NCBI GenBank assembly: GCA_020351775.1
Contig: CP070666.1
Coordinates: 3,772,843 to 3,812,707 of the forward strand
Direction: 5' to 3'
Source: Gemmatimonadota bacterium
GTDB taxonomy: Bacteria; Gemmatimonadota; Gemmatimonadetes; Gemmatimonadales; GWC2-71-9
DNA: 39,865 nt
The translations under genes were made by a program, and so were the position numbers. This document shows positions 24,898-33,193 of the stretch, one piece after another. The notes under the pieces were generated by a model. The model did not search any database and was not told where the DNA came from. It saw nothing but the letters and a program-made list of their open reading frames with translations. Positions within the stretch are counted from its first letter, which is position 1. Every line of letters starts with the position of its first letter.

Positions 24898-25599
24898 ATG
24901 GCCCGTTCGCCGCGCTACTACATGCTGATGGCCAGTCTGCCGCCACTGCCTCCGGTCTTCACGAGTGACCAGACGCCCATATCGCGCTTGCGGCTGGAGC
25001 GCAGACTGGCGCTGCTGGAGCCCGATGACCGGGCCGAGCTGGCCGCCATCGAGGATCTCATGCGGTGGGATCGGCTCCCGCTGGACATCACCGACCAAGA
25101 GATCCTCGAGCGAGCGCATTCCTTCATCCCGCAGATCAGGAGTGCCACGCTGCGCGAGGTGGCGACTTGGCGGCTGGAGGTACGGACGGTCGTAGCGGGC
25201 CTCAGGCGCCGGGCGCTGGGACGCCCACCACCGTCACCACGGGAACCGTGGGGCTACGGTCGTTGGGTCAGATACATCACGCACAACTGGGCGGCGACAG
25301 ATTTCGGTCTGGGTGGTGCGTTGCCCTGGGTAGCGGAGTTCAGCCGACTCATCAACCAGAACGATACACTGGGGTTCGAACGAGAGCTGCTCGGCATTAC
25401 TTGGCAATACATGTCGCGCGCCGCGGATCGCCACTTCTTCACGTTCGAGGCCGTGGCTCTGTATGTGCTACGGTGGGACATAATCTCGCGCTGGACTGCA
25501 TACAACGGCCGGTTGGCTCAGGAACGATTCGACCGGCTGGTGAACGCCGGGCTGGGAGAGTATGCGGAGTTGTTTGACACGTCGAGTGCCACGCGGTGA
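24898..25599 (+). CDS. DUF2764 protein, V-ATPase operon-associated
   Basis: The 233-residue helical, Arg-rich protein contains PRYYMLMASLPPLP, near the N-terminus, WDRLPLDITDQEIL and a C-terminal RWDIISRWTAYNGRLAQERFDRLV. The position between subunits E and A and the YYYLVASLPxL-like start match DUF2764, the uncharacterised gene found there in Chlamydia and Bacteroidota operons. No subunit C gene is present in the operon, and DUF2764 is a plausible substitute as the rotor-c-ring coupler, but this is inference. The start is ATG 24898; a GTG one codon earlier is possible. Confidence 0.78.
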   Translation: MARSPRYYMLMASLPPLPPVFTSDQTPISRLRLERRLALLEPDDRAELAAIEDLMRWDRLPLDITDQEILERAHSFIPQIRSATLREVATWRLEVRTVVAGLRRRALGRPPPSPREPWGYGRWVRYITHNWAATDFGLGGALPWVAEFSRLINQNDTLGFERELLGITWQYMSRAADRHFFTFEAVALYVLRWDIISRWTAYNGRLAQERFDRLVNAGLGEYAELFDTSSATR

Positions 25600-25639
25600 T
25601 TTCGCCGAAGCGGTGGCGCCGTTTCCGTAGGAGTCCGTC

Positions 25640-27364
25640 ATGTCACAGCAAGTGAGCGACAGAGCCAGTGCAAGGGTGGTCGCAGTGCAGCAAGGGCTCG
25701 TGACAATAGAGCTGGATGCCGACGATAGCTCCGGTACCTTGATGAAGAATGAAGTTGTGCTGGTCTGTCCCATGGGGACTGACGAGAAGCTGAAGGCTGA
25801 AGTACTGCGAGTGCGGGGGCGCACCGCGGAGGCGCAGGTCTATGAGGAAACGCGCGGCGTGGCCGTCGGCGACCCAGTCGAGCAAACCGGCAACATGCTG
25901 TCAGTGGAGCTGGGTCCTGGGCTGCTGGGTCAGGTGTATGATGGGCTGCAGAACCCGCTCGAGATGATCGCCATGGAACACGGCTTTTTCCTGCCCAGAG
26001 GGGTGGAGCTGCCGCCGCTGGACCGCGATACAAAGTGGCCGTTTACCCCTAGCGCGGAGGTTGGTCAGCGGGTCCACGCCGGCGACGTGCTCGGTACCGT
26101 CCAAGAGGGACGCTTCACTCACAAGATCATGGTGCCGTTCGATGAATCAGGTGATCTGGAGCTGACTTGGATTCAGAGCGGAAGTCTCCCGATCGTCACA
26201 CCGATTGCGCGCTTGCGTGACGACTCGGGCAGGGAGCGATCGCTGACCATGACGCAGCGCTGGCCGGTCAGGCGGCCGCTGCCGGAAGTGCTGCTGCGCC
26301 ACAAGTATTCCGAGCGTCTCAACCCATCGGAGCCGATGGTCACGACGCAGCGGCTAATCGATACTTTCTTCCCCATTGCCCGCGGGGGCACGGCCTGCAT
26401 TCCGGGCCCGTTCGGATCGGGCAAGACCGTTTTGCAGCACTTGATCTCGCGCCACTCTTCGGTGGACATCGTGATAGTGGTGGCCTGCGGTGAACGGGCG
26501 GGAGAAGTGGTCGAGACCATAACGGAGTTTCCCGAGCTGATCGATCCCAGGTCGGGCGGAGCGTTGATGGACCGCACCATCATCATATGCAATACGTCAT
26601 CAATGCCGGTGGCGGCACGAGAGGCGTCCATATACACCGGGATCGCTATTGGAGAGTACTATCGGCAGATGGGGTACGACACCTTGCTGCTGGCTGATTC
26701 GACGTCCCGCTGGGCCCAGGCGATGCGGGAGACGTCGGGCCGCATGGAGGAGATCCCCGGTGAGGAGGCGTTCCCAGCCTATTTGGATTCGGCGATCCGG
26801 GGGGTGTACGAACGCGCCGGAGTGATCCGAGCCAATGACGGCGCAGTTGGCAGCCTCACCATGATCGGCACGGTCTCGCCTGCCGGTGGGAATTTCGAAG
26901 AGCCGGTGACCCAGTCCACACTGAGCACGGTCAAGGCGTTCCTCGGGCTCAGTGCCGACCGGGCGTACAAGCGGTTCTATCCAGCGGTCGACCCGTTGCT
27001 CTCCTGGTCGCGCTACCTGGATCAGATCTCGGAATGGTACGACAAGGAGATGTCGTTCGGCTGGGCTGATCGAGTCAAGGAGCTGACGGATCTGCTCAAG
27101 CGGGGCGACGGGATCCAACAGATGATGCAGGTTACTGGTGAGGAGGGCGTCACAGTAGAGGACTTCATCACCCACCAGAAGGCAGTGCTGGTCGACATGG
27201 TCTATCTGCAGCAGGACGCGTTTGACGAGATCGACGCCAGCACCACGCTCGAGCGACAGCAGCAGACATTCGGGCTGCTGCACGACCTCGTTTCCCGCAA
27301 CTACCGGTTCGATGACAAGGATGACGCACGCGACTACTTCACACGCTTGACCGGTATGTTCTAG
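25640..27364 (+). CDS. ntpA: V-type ATP synthase/ATPase catalytic subunit A
   Basis: The 574-residue catalytic subunit has the V-ATPase form of the P-loop, GPFGSGKT (residues 256-263), and the non-homologous insertion before it (LPRGVELPPLDRDTKWPF). Other motifs are CGERAGEVVETITEFPEL, NTSSMPVAAREASIYTGI, LLLADSTSRWAQAMRE, MEEIPGEEAFPAYLDS, and EEPVTQSTLS. It hydrolyses or makes ATP at the A-B interfaces. Start ATG 25640 has TAGGAG 7 nt upstream. It is the last gene of the operon, with a 621-bp gene-free stretch after it. Subunits F, G and C are not encoded in the operon. Confidence 0.96.
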   Translation: MSQQVSDRASARVVAVQQGLVTIELDADDSSGTLMKNEVVLVCPMGTDEKLKAEVLRVRGRTAEAQVYEETRGVAVGDPVEQTGNMLSVELGPGLLGQVYDGLQNPLEMIAMEHGFFLPRGVELPPLDRDTKWPFTPSAEVGQRVHAGDVLGTVQEGRFTHKIMVPFDESGDLELTWIQSGSLPIVTPIARLRDDSGRERSLTMTQRWPVRRPLPEVLLRHKYSERLNPSEPMVTTQRLIDTFFPIARGGTACIPGPFGSGKTVLQHLISRHSSVDIVIVVACGERAGEVVETITEFPELIDPRSGGALMDRTIIICNTSSMPVAAREASIYTGIAIGEYYRQMGYDTLLLADSTSRWAQAMRETSGRMEEIPGEEAFPAYLDSAIRGVYERAGVIRANDGAVGSLTMIGTVSPAGGNFEEPVTQSTLSTVKAFLGLSADRAYKRFYPAVDPLLSWSRYLDQISEWYDKEMSFGWADRVKELTDLLKRGDGIQQMMQVTGEEGVTVEDFITHQKAVLVDMVYLQQDAFDEIDASTTLERQQQTFGLLHDLVSRNYRFDDKDDARDYFTRLTGMF

Positions 27365-27880
27365 AACTTGAACTACACCAGCAAAGACTCACCTGATCAC
27401 GGGGAACTGCAGCGCCAGATCACGGAGTTCGCAGACTCTTCGACTGCAATCGTGGCAACGGGCAACAAGGGCTGATTCCATCAGGGCCTTGGCACCCCAG
27501 CCGATGCTTCCTTTCCGGCAGTCAGCGACCCGTCTTCCGCGCCGCCACGAGCGCTGATTGAGGCCGTGGCAGGGGCGCCTGGCAGCAACTTTGCCGGGAA
27601 TGGCATGTCAACAGCGGTCTCGCGTTTTGCACGGGCGCACCCCCCCTCGTTCGGTTCGTATTTGGAGGCCGTCTGCCAGAGCCCGGCAGAACGGGCATCT
27701 GGGTCCGGGTCTGGTACCGCGATGTTGGCCCGGACCTTGCCCGTGGAATATTGGACAGCTTGCTCATGATGGGTACGTGTGGAGCGGGACCTGGTGGTGT
27801 GCTGCAGGTCACGTTGGAGACCTGTAACCGGTTGCACTTTCGCATGTAACGCTGGAGCCTCTGGGCGGTTGGGACGTGGT
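27365..27880. other. Long gene-poor stretch with coding-like frame
   Basis: No recognisable gene. One plus-strand frame, 27365-27769, is interrupted only by a TGA at 27473 and gives a Pro/Ala/Ser-rich text (GTPADASFPAVSDPSSAPP, then GMSTAVSRFARAHPPSFGS). It could be a decayed gene or chance in GC-rich DNA. I see no start with a ribosome binding site. Confidence 0.3.
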
Positions 27881-27882
27881 GA

Positions 27883-27916
27883 CAAGTGTGGTTAAGCGCA
27901 GTCAGGATCACACTTG
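27883..27916. promoter_or_regulatory. Inverted repeat overlapping the -35 box
   Basis: CAAGTGTG (27883-27890) and CACACTTG (27909-27916) are perfect inverted repeats with an 18-nt gap. The right arm overlaps the -35 box at 27914. It is a possible operator; no regulator is known. Confidence 0.3.
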
Positions 27917-27943
27917 ACCTGAGGTTTAGAGAGACGGCATATT
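27914..27943 (+). promoter_or_regulatory. Candidate promoter of the mltD gene set
   Basis: TTGACC (27914-27919) and CATATT (27938-27943) with an 18-nt spacer, 42 nt before the ATG at 27986. The -35 matches the sigma-70 consensus at 5 of 6 positions. Confidence 0.5.
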
Positions 27944-27985
27944 ACGCCTCCTTCCCAAGCGTTCAGCAGCCGAGGTCGAGAACGG

Positions 27986-28231
27986 ATGGCGTGGAGAATT
28001 ATCGACACGGACGGTGAGGTCTGGCACGTTCAGGTAGCAGCGGAGCGGCGAGCCGACACGAATCTATGGCAGCTCAGCCTAGCATTCCGACCGCGGAGTT
28101 CCGATCGGGAGCCAAGGGCTATCTGGGCCCAATACCCCCTCGAGTCAGTGTCCAAATCCTCGCTGTTTCAGGCTGCCGACCGACTATCGGACGATGCACT
28201 GAGGCAGGTGCTCGTCCAGCATATCACCTGA
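27986..28231 (+). CDS. Small hypothetical protein
   Basis: An 81-residue protein, MAWRIIDTDGEVWHVQVAAE at the start, with alternating hydrophobic residues suggesting beta strands (LWQLSLAFRPRSS) and a C-terminal helix (DRLSDDALRQVLVQH). There are no Cys or signal sequences, so it is probably cytoplasmic. ATG 27986 has GAGGT about 9 nt upstream and follows a good promoter. It is the first of three small genes before mltD. I do not recognise a family. Confidence 0.6.
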   Translation: MAWRIIDTDGEVWHVQVAAERRADTNLWQLSLAFRPRSSDREPRAIWAQYPLESVSKSSLFQAADRLSDDALRQVLVQHIT

Positions 28232-28255
28232 TCACCGACCCGTACGGAGCCCGAC

Positions 28256-28513
28256 GTGTCGATCGCGCCCGTCCAAGACCTGCGTCGCATAGCCGAGGCG
28301 GTCGGGCAGTTGCATGGGTGTACGGTTGCAGATGTGCAAGTCCGTTCGGACTGCAGACTCATGCGGATCACGTTCACGGAGGGCCGGATCTTGCTGGTGT
28401 CGGTGATGCTCGATGATGGCGGTAAACCCCGCCTGGACGTGGACTTCCTGCGGGCCCCGGAAGCGGTCGCCCCCGGGCAACTGGAGGTTCCGTTCGACGT
28501 ACTTCCCGAGTGA
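28256..28513 (+). CDS. Small hypothetical protein
   Basis: An 85-residue protein starting at GTG 28256. It has a helix (VQDLRRIAEAVGQLHG) and several strands (CRLMRITFTEGRILLVSVMLDD), ending in acidic residues. It follows the previous gene by 24 bp and precedes the next by 28 bp. No family is recognised, and the existence of the gene rests on length, spacing and codon pattern. Confidence 0.5.
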   Translation: MSIAPVQDLRRIAEAVGQLHGCTVADVQVRSDCRLMRITFTEGRILLVSVMLDDGGKPRLDVDFLRAPEAVAPGQLEVPFDVLPE

Positions 28514-28541
28514 TCCCGCCAGGGCTTAGCAAGGCAAGGCA

Positions 28542-28955
28542 ATGACCGTGACTCCGGAGCGTACGCGACTCAAGTTCGTCGATTTCGACTTCTCTATTCT
28601 GCCGAGTGGGCGGTGCCGCTCGCGGGTGGTGCTGGGGTGGAAAGACGGGGTCGCCTACGAGGGTGCAGCCGACGGGATAGCGTCGCAAACGGGTGAGTTG
28701 CGCTGTGCAGCCGAGGCCACTGTCAAAGCCCTGGAACAGGCGGTCGAGGGCAAGGTCAAGCTGGAGTTGTTGGGCGTGAAAGCTGTCCGAGCATTCGATG
28801 CGGTGGTCGTGATAGTCTCACTGTCGTGCCACAATGGTTCGGCCCAGCGAGTGGTGGGGTCCTACCTGTCGGAGGACGAGCTGCCACGCGGGGCGGCACT
28901 GGCTGTGCTGAATGCGACCAACCGGTTGCTGGGGAACATCGTTTTCACGAGATGA
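28542..28955 (+). CDS. Hypothetical protein with repeated strand-helix layout
   Basis: The 137-residue protein reads RLKFVDFDFSILPSGRCRSRVVLG, then YEGAADGIASQTGELRCAAEATVKALEQAV and LSEDELPRGAALAVLNATNRLL. The pattern beta-beta-beta-helix occurs twice, the second helix being AALAVLNATNRLLG. This recalls the regulatory (dimer) domain of isopropylmalate synthase and some stand-alone actinobacterial proteins, but the likeness is weak and I infer no function. The stop TGA 28953-28955 overlaps the ATG of mltD (ATGA), so the two are probably coupled. Confidence 0.6.
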   Translation: MTVTPERTRLKFVDFDFSILPSGRCRSRVVLGWKDGVAYEGAADGIASQTGELRCAAEATVKALEQAVEGKVKLELLGVKAVRAFDAVVVIVSLSCHNGSAQRVVGSYLSEDELPRGAALAVLNATNRLLGNIVFTR

Positions 28956-30475
28956 TGTCTATGACTGATATGCTTCGTCGGCAGTGGCCTGCCGGCTTGA
29001 TATTGCTGGTAGCGACCGGGTGCGCCCGTCCGGTGGAAGACCTCGGACCGACGCCACAGCCGGACACGGCGCATGGTGTGCGGCGCGCGGTCGCGGTCGC
29101 GGCGCCGGCACCATCTGCGGAGGATTCGGCCGCCGATCGGCAAACGCTGGAGGCGCTACAACAGCTGGAGTTCAAGAGCGTCGCCAAGGGCACCGATGTG
29201 CAGGGTACGCTGCAGCAGGTGGACCTGGATGAGGAGCTGCACAGGTCGTTCCTCGTGCTTTCGTCCAACTCGCGGGGTGGCGCGGCCAGCAGCGGACCCG
29301 AGTACGACATCGACGTGGAGTCCTACGCCACCCACACACGGGTCGAGTACTACAAGGAGTTCTTCCTCGGCGCTGCGCGGGATCGGTTCACGATTTGGCT
29401 GGGCCGGCTCAACCGCTACGAGGGCATGATCCGAGATCGGTTCCGGGCTGCCGGCATCCCGGAGGACCTCGTGTACCTGGCCATGATCGAGAGTGGCTAC
29501 TCGAATACTGCTGTCTCGCGGGCCAATGCCGTGGGCATGTGGCAGTTCATGGCACGCACGGCACCGGGCTACGGCCTGACGGTGGACGACTGGGTGGACG
29601 AGAGGCGCGACCCCTTCAAGGCGACTGACGCCGCGGCGCGATATCTGTCTGATGCCAAGGAGCGGTTCGGCTCGTGGTACCTGGCGGCGGCGGCATACAA
29701 CGGCGGTCCCAACAGGGTCTTGCGGGGTCTGCAGCGGCTGTCCCGTCAGGGTGACACTGTGGCCACCGACGACACCTTCTTCGAGCTATCGGACAGGCGT
29801 TGGCTGCGACGGGAGACCCGTGACTATGTCCCCAAGCTCATCGCAGCCACACTCATAGCGAAGGACCCGGTCAGCTTCAGATTCGATAGCATTCCCTACC
29901 TGCAGCCGTTGGTGTTTGACGAGATAGCGGTCCCTGACGCCACGGGGTTGGACGTTCTGGCGCGGCTGGCAGACACAACCATCCGGGCGCTGGTCGAGCT
30001 GAATCCGCAGTACTATCGAGGAGTGACACCACCCCGCCAGACATCGATAGTACGGCTCCCGCGCGGCTCGGGCAACGAAGTGGCGCAGCGCTACGCCGAG
30101 CTGCCACACGCGGATCGCGTCAATTTCGTGCAGCACAAGATCAGACGTGGCGAGACCCTGAGCATCATCGGCAATCGCTATGGCGTCACCGTGCGCCAGC
30201 TGCTAGCGTCCAACCCCGGTATCGACCCGCGGCGGCTGGGTGTCGGGCAGCGGCTGGTGATTCCGGTGAGCGCTGCCGCGCGGGCCCGACCCGGCTCAGT
30301 TCCAGCGGTGCTCAGAGGCAGTGCCAGCCGGTACCACTTGGTGCGCCGGGGCGAGAGCCTTTGGGTCATTGCCCAGCGGTACGGTGTCACCGTAAACAGC
30401 CTGAGACTCTGGAACGGTATCAGGTCGGGAGACGTGCTCAGGACGGGGACCAGATTGGTGGTGGCGCCGAGATAG
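28952..30475 (+). CDS. mltD: Lytic murein transglycosylase with two LysM domains (MltD-like)
   Basis: The 507-residue protein starts with a lipoprotein signal (PAGLILLVATGC; acylated Cys would be Cys24). A lytic transglycosylase domain follows (about residues 120-340), with catalytic Glu180 in YLAMIESGYS and the GMWQFMARTA and AAAAYNGGPNRV motifs. Two LysM peptidoglycan-binding domains end the protein (about 394-437, IRRGETLSIIGNRYG; about 460-505, LVRRGESLWVIAQRYG). It cleaves glycan strands to 1,6-anhydro-muropeptides in the periplasm. ATG 28952 overlaps the previous stop by 4 bp. Later in-frame ATGs at 28955 and 28961 are possible. Confidence 0.93.
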   Translation: MMSMTDMLRRQWPAGLILLVATGCARPVEDLGPTPQPDTAHGVRRAVAVAAPAPSAEDSAADRQTLEALQQLEFKSVAKGTDVQGTLQQVDLDEELHRSFLVLSSNSRGGAASSGPEYDIDVESYATHTRVEYYKEFFLGAARDRFTIWLGRLNRYEGMIRDRFRAAGIPEDLVYLAMIESGYSNTAVSRANAVGMWQFMARTAPGYGLTVDDWVDERRDPFKATDAAARYLSDAKERFGSWYLAAAAYNGGPNRVLRGLQRLSRQGDTVATDDTFFELSDRRWLRRETRDYVPKLIAATLIAKDPVSFRFDSIPYLQPLVFDEIAVPDATGLDVLARLADTTIRALVELNPQYYRGVTPPRQTSIVRLPRGSGNEVAQRYAELPHADRVNFVQHKIRRGETLSIIGNRYGVTVRQLLASNPGIDPRRLGVGQRLVIPVSAAARARPGSVPAVLRGSASRYHLVRRGESLWVIAQRYGVTVNSLRLWNGIRSGDVLRTGTRLVVAPR

Positions 30476-30495
30476 CCGGCGTGGCTGTGTTGCGC

Positions 30496-30534
30496 GAGCA
30501 GGGGCAGAGGACCGGTCGTCTTCTGCCCCTGCTC
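30496..30534. terminator. Bidirectional terminator-like hairpin
   Basis: GAGCAGGGGCAGA (30496-30508) pairs perfectly with TCTGCCCCTGCTC (30522-30534), a 13-bp stem with a 13-nt loop, in the gap between the two convergent murein hydrolase genes. It can serve both strands; no T-run follows. Confidence 0.7.
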
Positions 30535-30578
30535 ATGTACTCCTCCGAGTGACTCAGGGCCGGACGTGTCGAGGTGGG

Positions 30579-31286
30579 TTAGCCTCCCCCCAAGTATCCT
30601 TCCATCAGAGTCGACGGGTACCCGTTGTCAGGATCGACTCCCTCTTCCATCAGCGTGTTCACGCGCATGGGCCCGCGATTGTAGGCCAGCAGCGCGAGCC
30701 TAATGTCGCCGTATGTCTCGAGCAGGTCCCTGAGATAGCGGAAACCGATCTTGAGGTTGAGCTCGGGCTCATAGAGCTGCTCGGCGGTAATGTCCGATTT
30801 GTAGAACCTAGCAGTTGGCACTTGCACCTGAGCCAGGCCATACGCGTTGGCGTGGCTCTTGGCTCTGGGGTTGAACGCGCTCTCAAGGTTGACCAGCCGA
30901 AACGCTAGCTCGGGATCCAGGCCCTCCTGAATGGCGACGTCGAACACCAGTTGTGCGAGATCGGCCGGTATTCGGTATCGCGTGGAATAGGTCAGCAGAG
31001 CCTGCGCGCGCGCCAGTCTGAGTCGCACTAGCTCCAGCTCGCCCGTGGCCGTGTCGAGCGAAGCTCTCAGCCGCCTGAACTCTGAGAGCACGGCCGTTCC
31101 CGTATAAGCTGTATCGTCATTTGCGATGGCGCCGGGCACCCAGCCTCCAACCAGCATGGCGGCGAATAGGATCACTCCAAAAAGAGTGATTCCTCGCAGC
31201 GACAGCCGTTGGGTCTGCGGTAATCGATTCCAGCCCCGCAGCAGGACGGCAACCATTTGATCGTACATTCTCCGTATCACGCGCAT
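30579..31286 (-). CDS. Membrane-anchored lytic transglycosylase (SLT domain)
   Basis: The 235-residue protein has one N-terminal membrane anchor (about residues 31-52, LRGITLFGVILFAAMLVGG), then a short coiled segment, then an SLT transglycosylase domain. The catalytic Glu is Glu135 in LVNLESAFNPRA, with AYGLAQVQVPTA and LALLAYNRGP typical of the fold; the Gln-rich motif usually written GLMQ reads GLAQ. It ends in GYLGGG. It follows moaC by 6 bp on the same strand, so it is the last gene of holB-moaC-slt. It is convergent with mltD across a hairpin. Confidence 0.88.
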   Translation of the reverse strand: MRVIRRMYDQMVAVLLRGWNRLPQTQRLSLRGITLFGVILFAAMLVGGWVPGAIANDDTAYTGTAVLSEFRRLRASLDTATGELELVRLRLARAQALLTYSTRYRIPADLAQLVFDVAIQEGLDPELAFRLVNLESAFNPRAKSHANAYGLAQVQVPTARFYKSDITAEQLYEPELNLKIGFRYLRDLLETYGDIRLALLAYNRGPMRVNTLMEEGVDPDNGYPSTLMEGYLGGG

Positions 31287-31292
31287 CTATGG

Positions 31293-31796
31293 CTATCCCT
31301 CTCGTAGTCCAGTGGAACTGCGGTGGGGACGGTGCCAGTCACCGCTCCTCCCACCAGTCTTCTGCAACAGGTGAACGTTCCCGATCTCTAGATCGTGCCC
31401 GACCGACTTCACCATGTCGTACACGGTGAGCAAGGCTACAGCCGCAGCGGTCAGGGCTTCCATCTCGACGCCGGTCCTGCCAATGGCCTTGGCCTGTGCC
31501 GTGACCCGCACACCTGGGAGATCGGGTTCAGCAACTGCGTGCACCGAGATGTGATCGAGGCCAACCGGGTGACACAACGGGATTAGTTCTGCCGTACGTT
31601 TCGCTCCCATCGTACCAGCCAATTCGGCTGTGCTCAATACGTCGCCCTTCGGGCTAGAGTTTCCTACTATCAGCGCCAATGCCTCCGCAGACATTCTGAT
31701 TGAACCCTCTGCGATAGCTATGCGAGTGGTCTCCGGCTTTGCAGCCACGTCCACCATCCTTGGGCGGCCCTGCTCGTCCATGTGAGACAGCTTCAC
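31293..31796 (-). CDS. moaC: Cyclic pyranopterin monophosphate synthase MoaC
   Basis: The 167-residue enzyme converts the MoaA product to cyclic pyranopterin monophosphate in molybdenum cofactor biosynthesis. Family motifs include MVDVAAKPETTRIA, KGDVLSTAELAGTMGAK (catalytic Lys), ELIPLCHPVGL, GVEMEALTAAAVALLTVYDMVKS (active-site Glu, Asp, Lys) and KTGGRSGDW at the end. The C-terminal tail after the family end is about 15 residues longer than usual. The GTG start at 31796 overlaps the holB stop by 4 bp (GTGA) with GGAG upstream; ATG 31779-31781 is an alternative. No other molybdopterin gene is in the window. Confidence 0.95.
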   Translation of the reverse strand: MKLSHMDEQGRPRMVDVAAKPETTRIAIAEGSIRMSAEALALIVGNSSPKGDVLSTAELAGTMGAKRTAELIPLCHPVGLDHISVHAVAEPDLPGVRVTAQAKAIGRTGVEMEALTAAAVALLTVYDMVKSVGHDLEIGNVHLLQKTGGRSGDWHRPHRSSTGLREG

Positions 31797-32848
31797 AGGA
31801 GCCGCTCCAGCTCGCTCCCCAGTACGGCCAGAGCGAGCTGAGGGTTCGCGTTCCCCTGTGCCTCAGCCCGGGTTTGTTCCACAAGACGAAGTGCAGTGAG
31901 CAAGCCGCTTAGTTCCTGGCCACTTTGCGTGCGCTTCATCAATCGGTCCCGCAGTCGCACGGCCAGAGCATCCAACGTGGCGCTAAAATCGCCACGGGCA
32001 GCCCACGGGGTCTGGCGCAGCGCCGCGCGGCTCCAGCCCCCGGCGCCGCGCTCGATCTGGCGCAACAGATCCGCCGCCGCCTGATCGGCTGTATCACCCT
32101 CCTCGCTAGCCCAAAGGGCCCGCCCGATGCTGCCTTCGGCTAGGAGCGTGCGGGCTTCGAGCGCCTCAGCGTCCAGTGCCGGGTCGACCTCCCGTAGAAT
32201 GAACTCTCGTACCACCCCGTCGCCCACTCGCCCCACGCGCAGCGGTACGAGGCGCGACCGGATCGTAGGCAGCAGGGCCTGGGGCTCGGAGGTGGTCAGG
32301 AGCAAGACCGTATCGCGCGGGGGTTCCTCGAGCACCTTCAGCAATGCGTTGGCCGCCTCCTGGCTAGCCTGCTGGACCACGAGGCGTTCCGCGTCCCCTA
32401 CCACAACGACCTTCTTGGAGCCCTGAAATGGCTTCATTATCACTTTGCGCTGCAGCGAGCGGATGGAAGCCAGCGCATGGCTATGCATTCCTTCCGGGCG
32501 CTGATAGAACGGCTGCTGACGTCGTTCCGCCATCACCTCGGCCAGTAACTCCTCCGCTTCCGTGACCTGCTTCTCCGGGTCGCTCGCCGTTGGTCGTGGG
32601 ATCGGAACGAACCAGTGTAGGTCCGGGTGCTGCAGCTCCAACACCTGATGGCAATCATGACACCTGCCGCACGGCGCGCCCGCCTCTGCTTCGCAGAGCA
32701 AGCCTTGACCTACCCACAAGGCCAGCCGCTGCTTGCCGACTCCAGCCGCCCCAACAAAAAGGGCCGCCTGTGGGAACCGGCTGGAGGCGATCGCGCCTGC
32801 CAGCCGGTGCAGCGTGGCTTCGTGGCCGTAAATGGGCCTTAGACTCAT
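31793..32848 (-). CDS. holB: DNA polymerase III delta' subunit
   Basis: The 351-residue clamp-loader subunit is an AAA+ protein of the RarA/DnaX/HolB type. It shows YGHEATLHRLAGAIAS, GAAGVGKQRLALW (P-loop), a four-Cys zinc knuckle (CEAEAGAPCGRCHDC), QEAANALLKVLEEPP, the sensor-1 TTSEPQALLPTIRSR, and an SR arginine-finger region. The start at ATG 32846-32848 gives the usual MSLRPIYGHE; an upstream in-frame ATG at 32872 adds eight residues and cannot be excluded. It is the first gene of the minus-strand set holB-moaC-slt. Confidence 0.9.
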   Translation of the reverse strand: MSLRPIYGHEATLHRLAGAIASSRFPQAALFVGAAGVGKQRLALWVGQGLLCEAEAGAPCGRCHDCHQVLELQHPDLHWFVPIPRPTASDPEKQVTEAEELLAEVMAERRQQPFYQRPEGMHSHALASIRSLQRKVIMKPFQGSKKVVVVGDAERLVVQQASQEAANALLKVLEEPPRDTVLLLTTSEPQALLPTIRSRLVPLRVGRVGDGVVREFILREVDPALDAEALEARTLLAEGSIGRALWASEEGDTADQAAADLLRQIERGAGGWSRAALRQTPWAARGDFSATLDALAVRLRDRLMKRTQSGQELSGLLTALRLVEQTRAEAQGNANPQLALAVLGSELERLL

Positions 32849-32872
32849 CGCCACAAATGTAGTGGGGCCCAT

Positions 32873-33193
32873 GATATTGGGGTATCCGATGATGTTAAGT
32901 GATTCTGGGACAATGCATTAGGTGATCGCATCTAGCATTGCTTGTCAGCCACACTACGGTTTTCATGCAACATGTGAGTGCTCACTGGTGTGAATTCGCT
33001 CGACATGAGCCGCTCGCGCTCACAACCGCTTGTAGCTGCAGGTGTCCTCCGGTGGCGGCTTACTGTCGCAATGATGAACTATTGATGGTGCTAGGTCTGG
33101 ATGTCCTACGTGTGACGTCCATAGCTGAACCCGAGCGGACGAACCATATTTGGCCGGTGCTCTTACCTGCTGCTGCGCCAAAGAGAGGCCAAC
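32873..33193. other. Gene-free divergent intergenic region
   Basis: About 320 bp, visibly more A/T-rich than its neighbours, between divergent holB and the amidohydrolase gene. It should hold both promoters, but I cannot pick out a convincing pair. No supported gene, hairpin or repeat. Confidence 0.5.
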
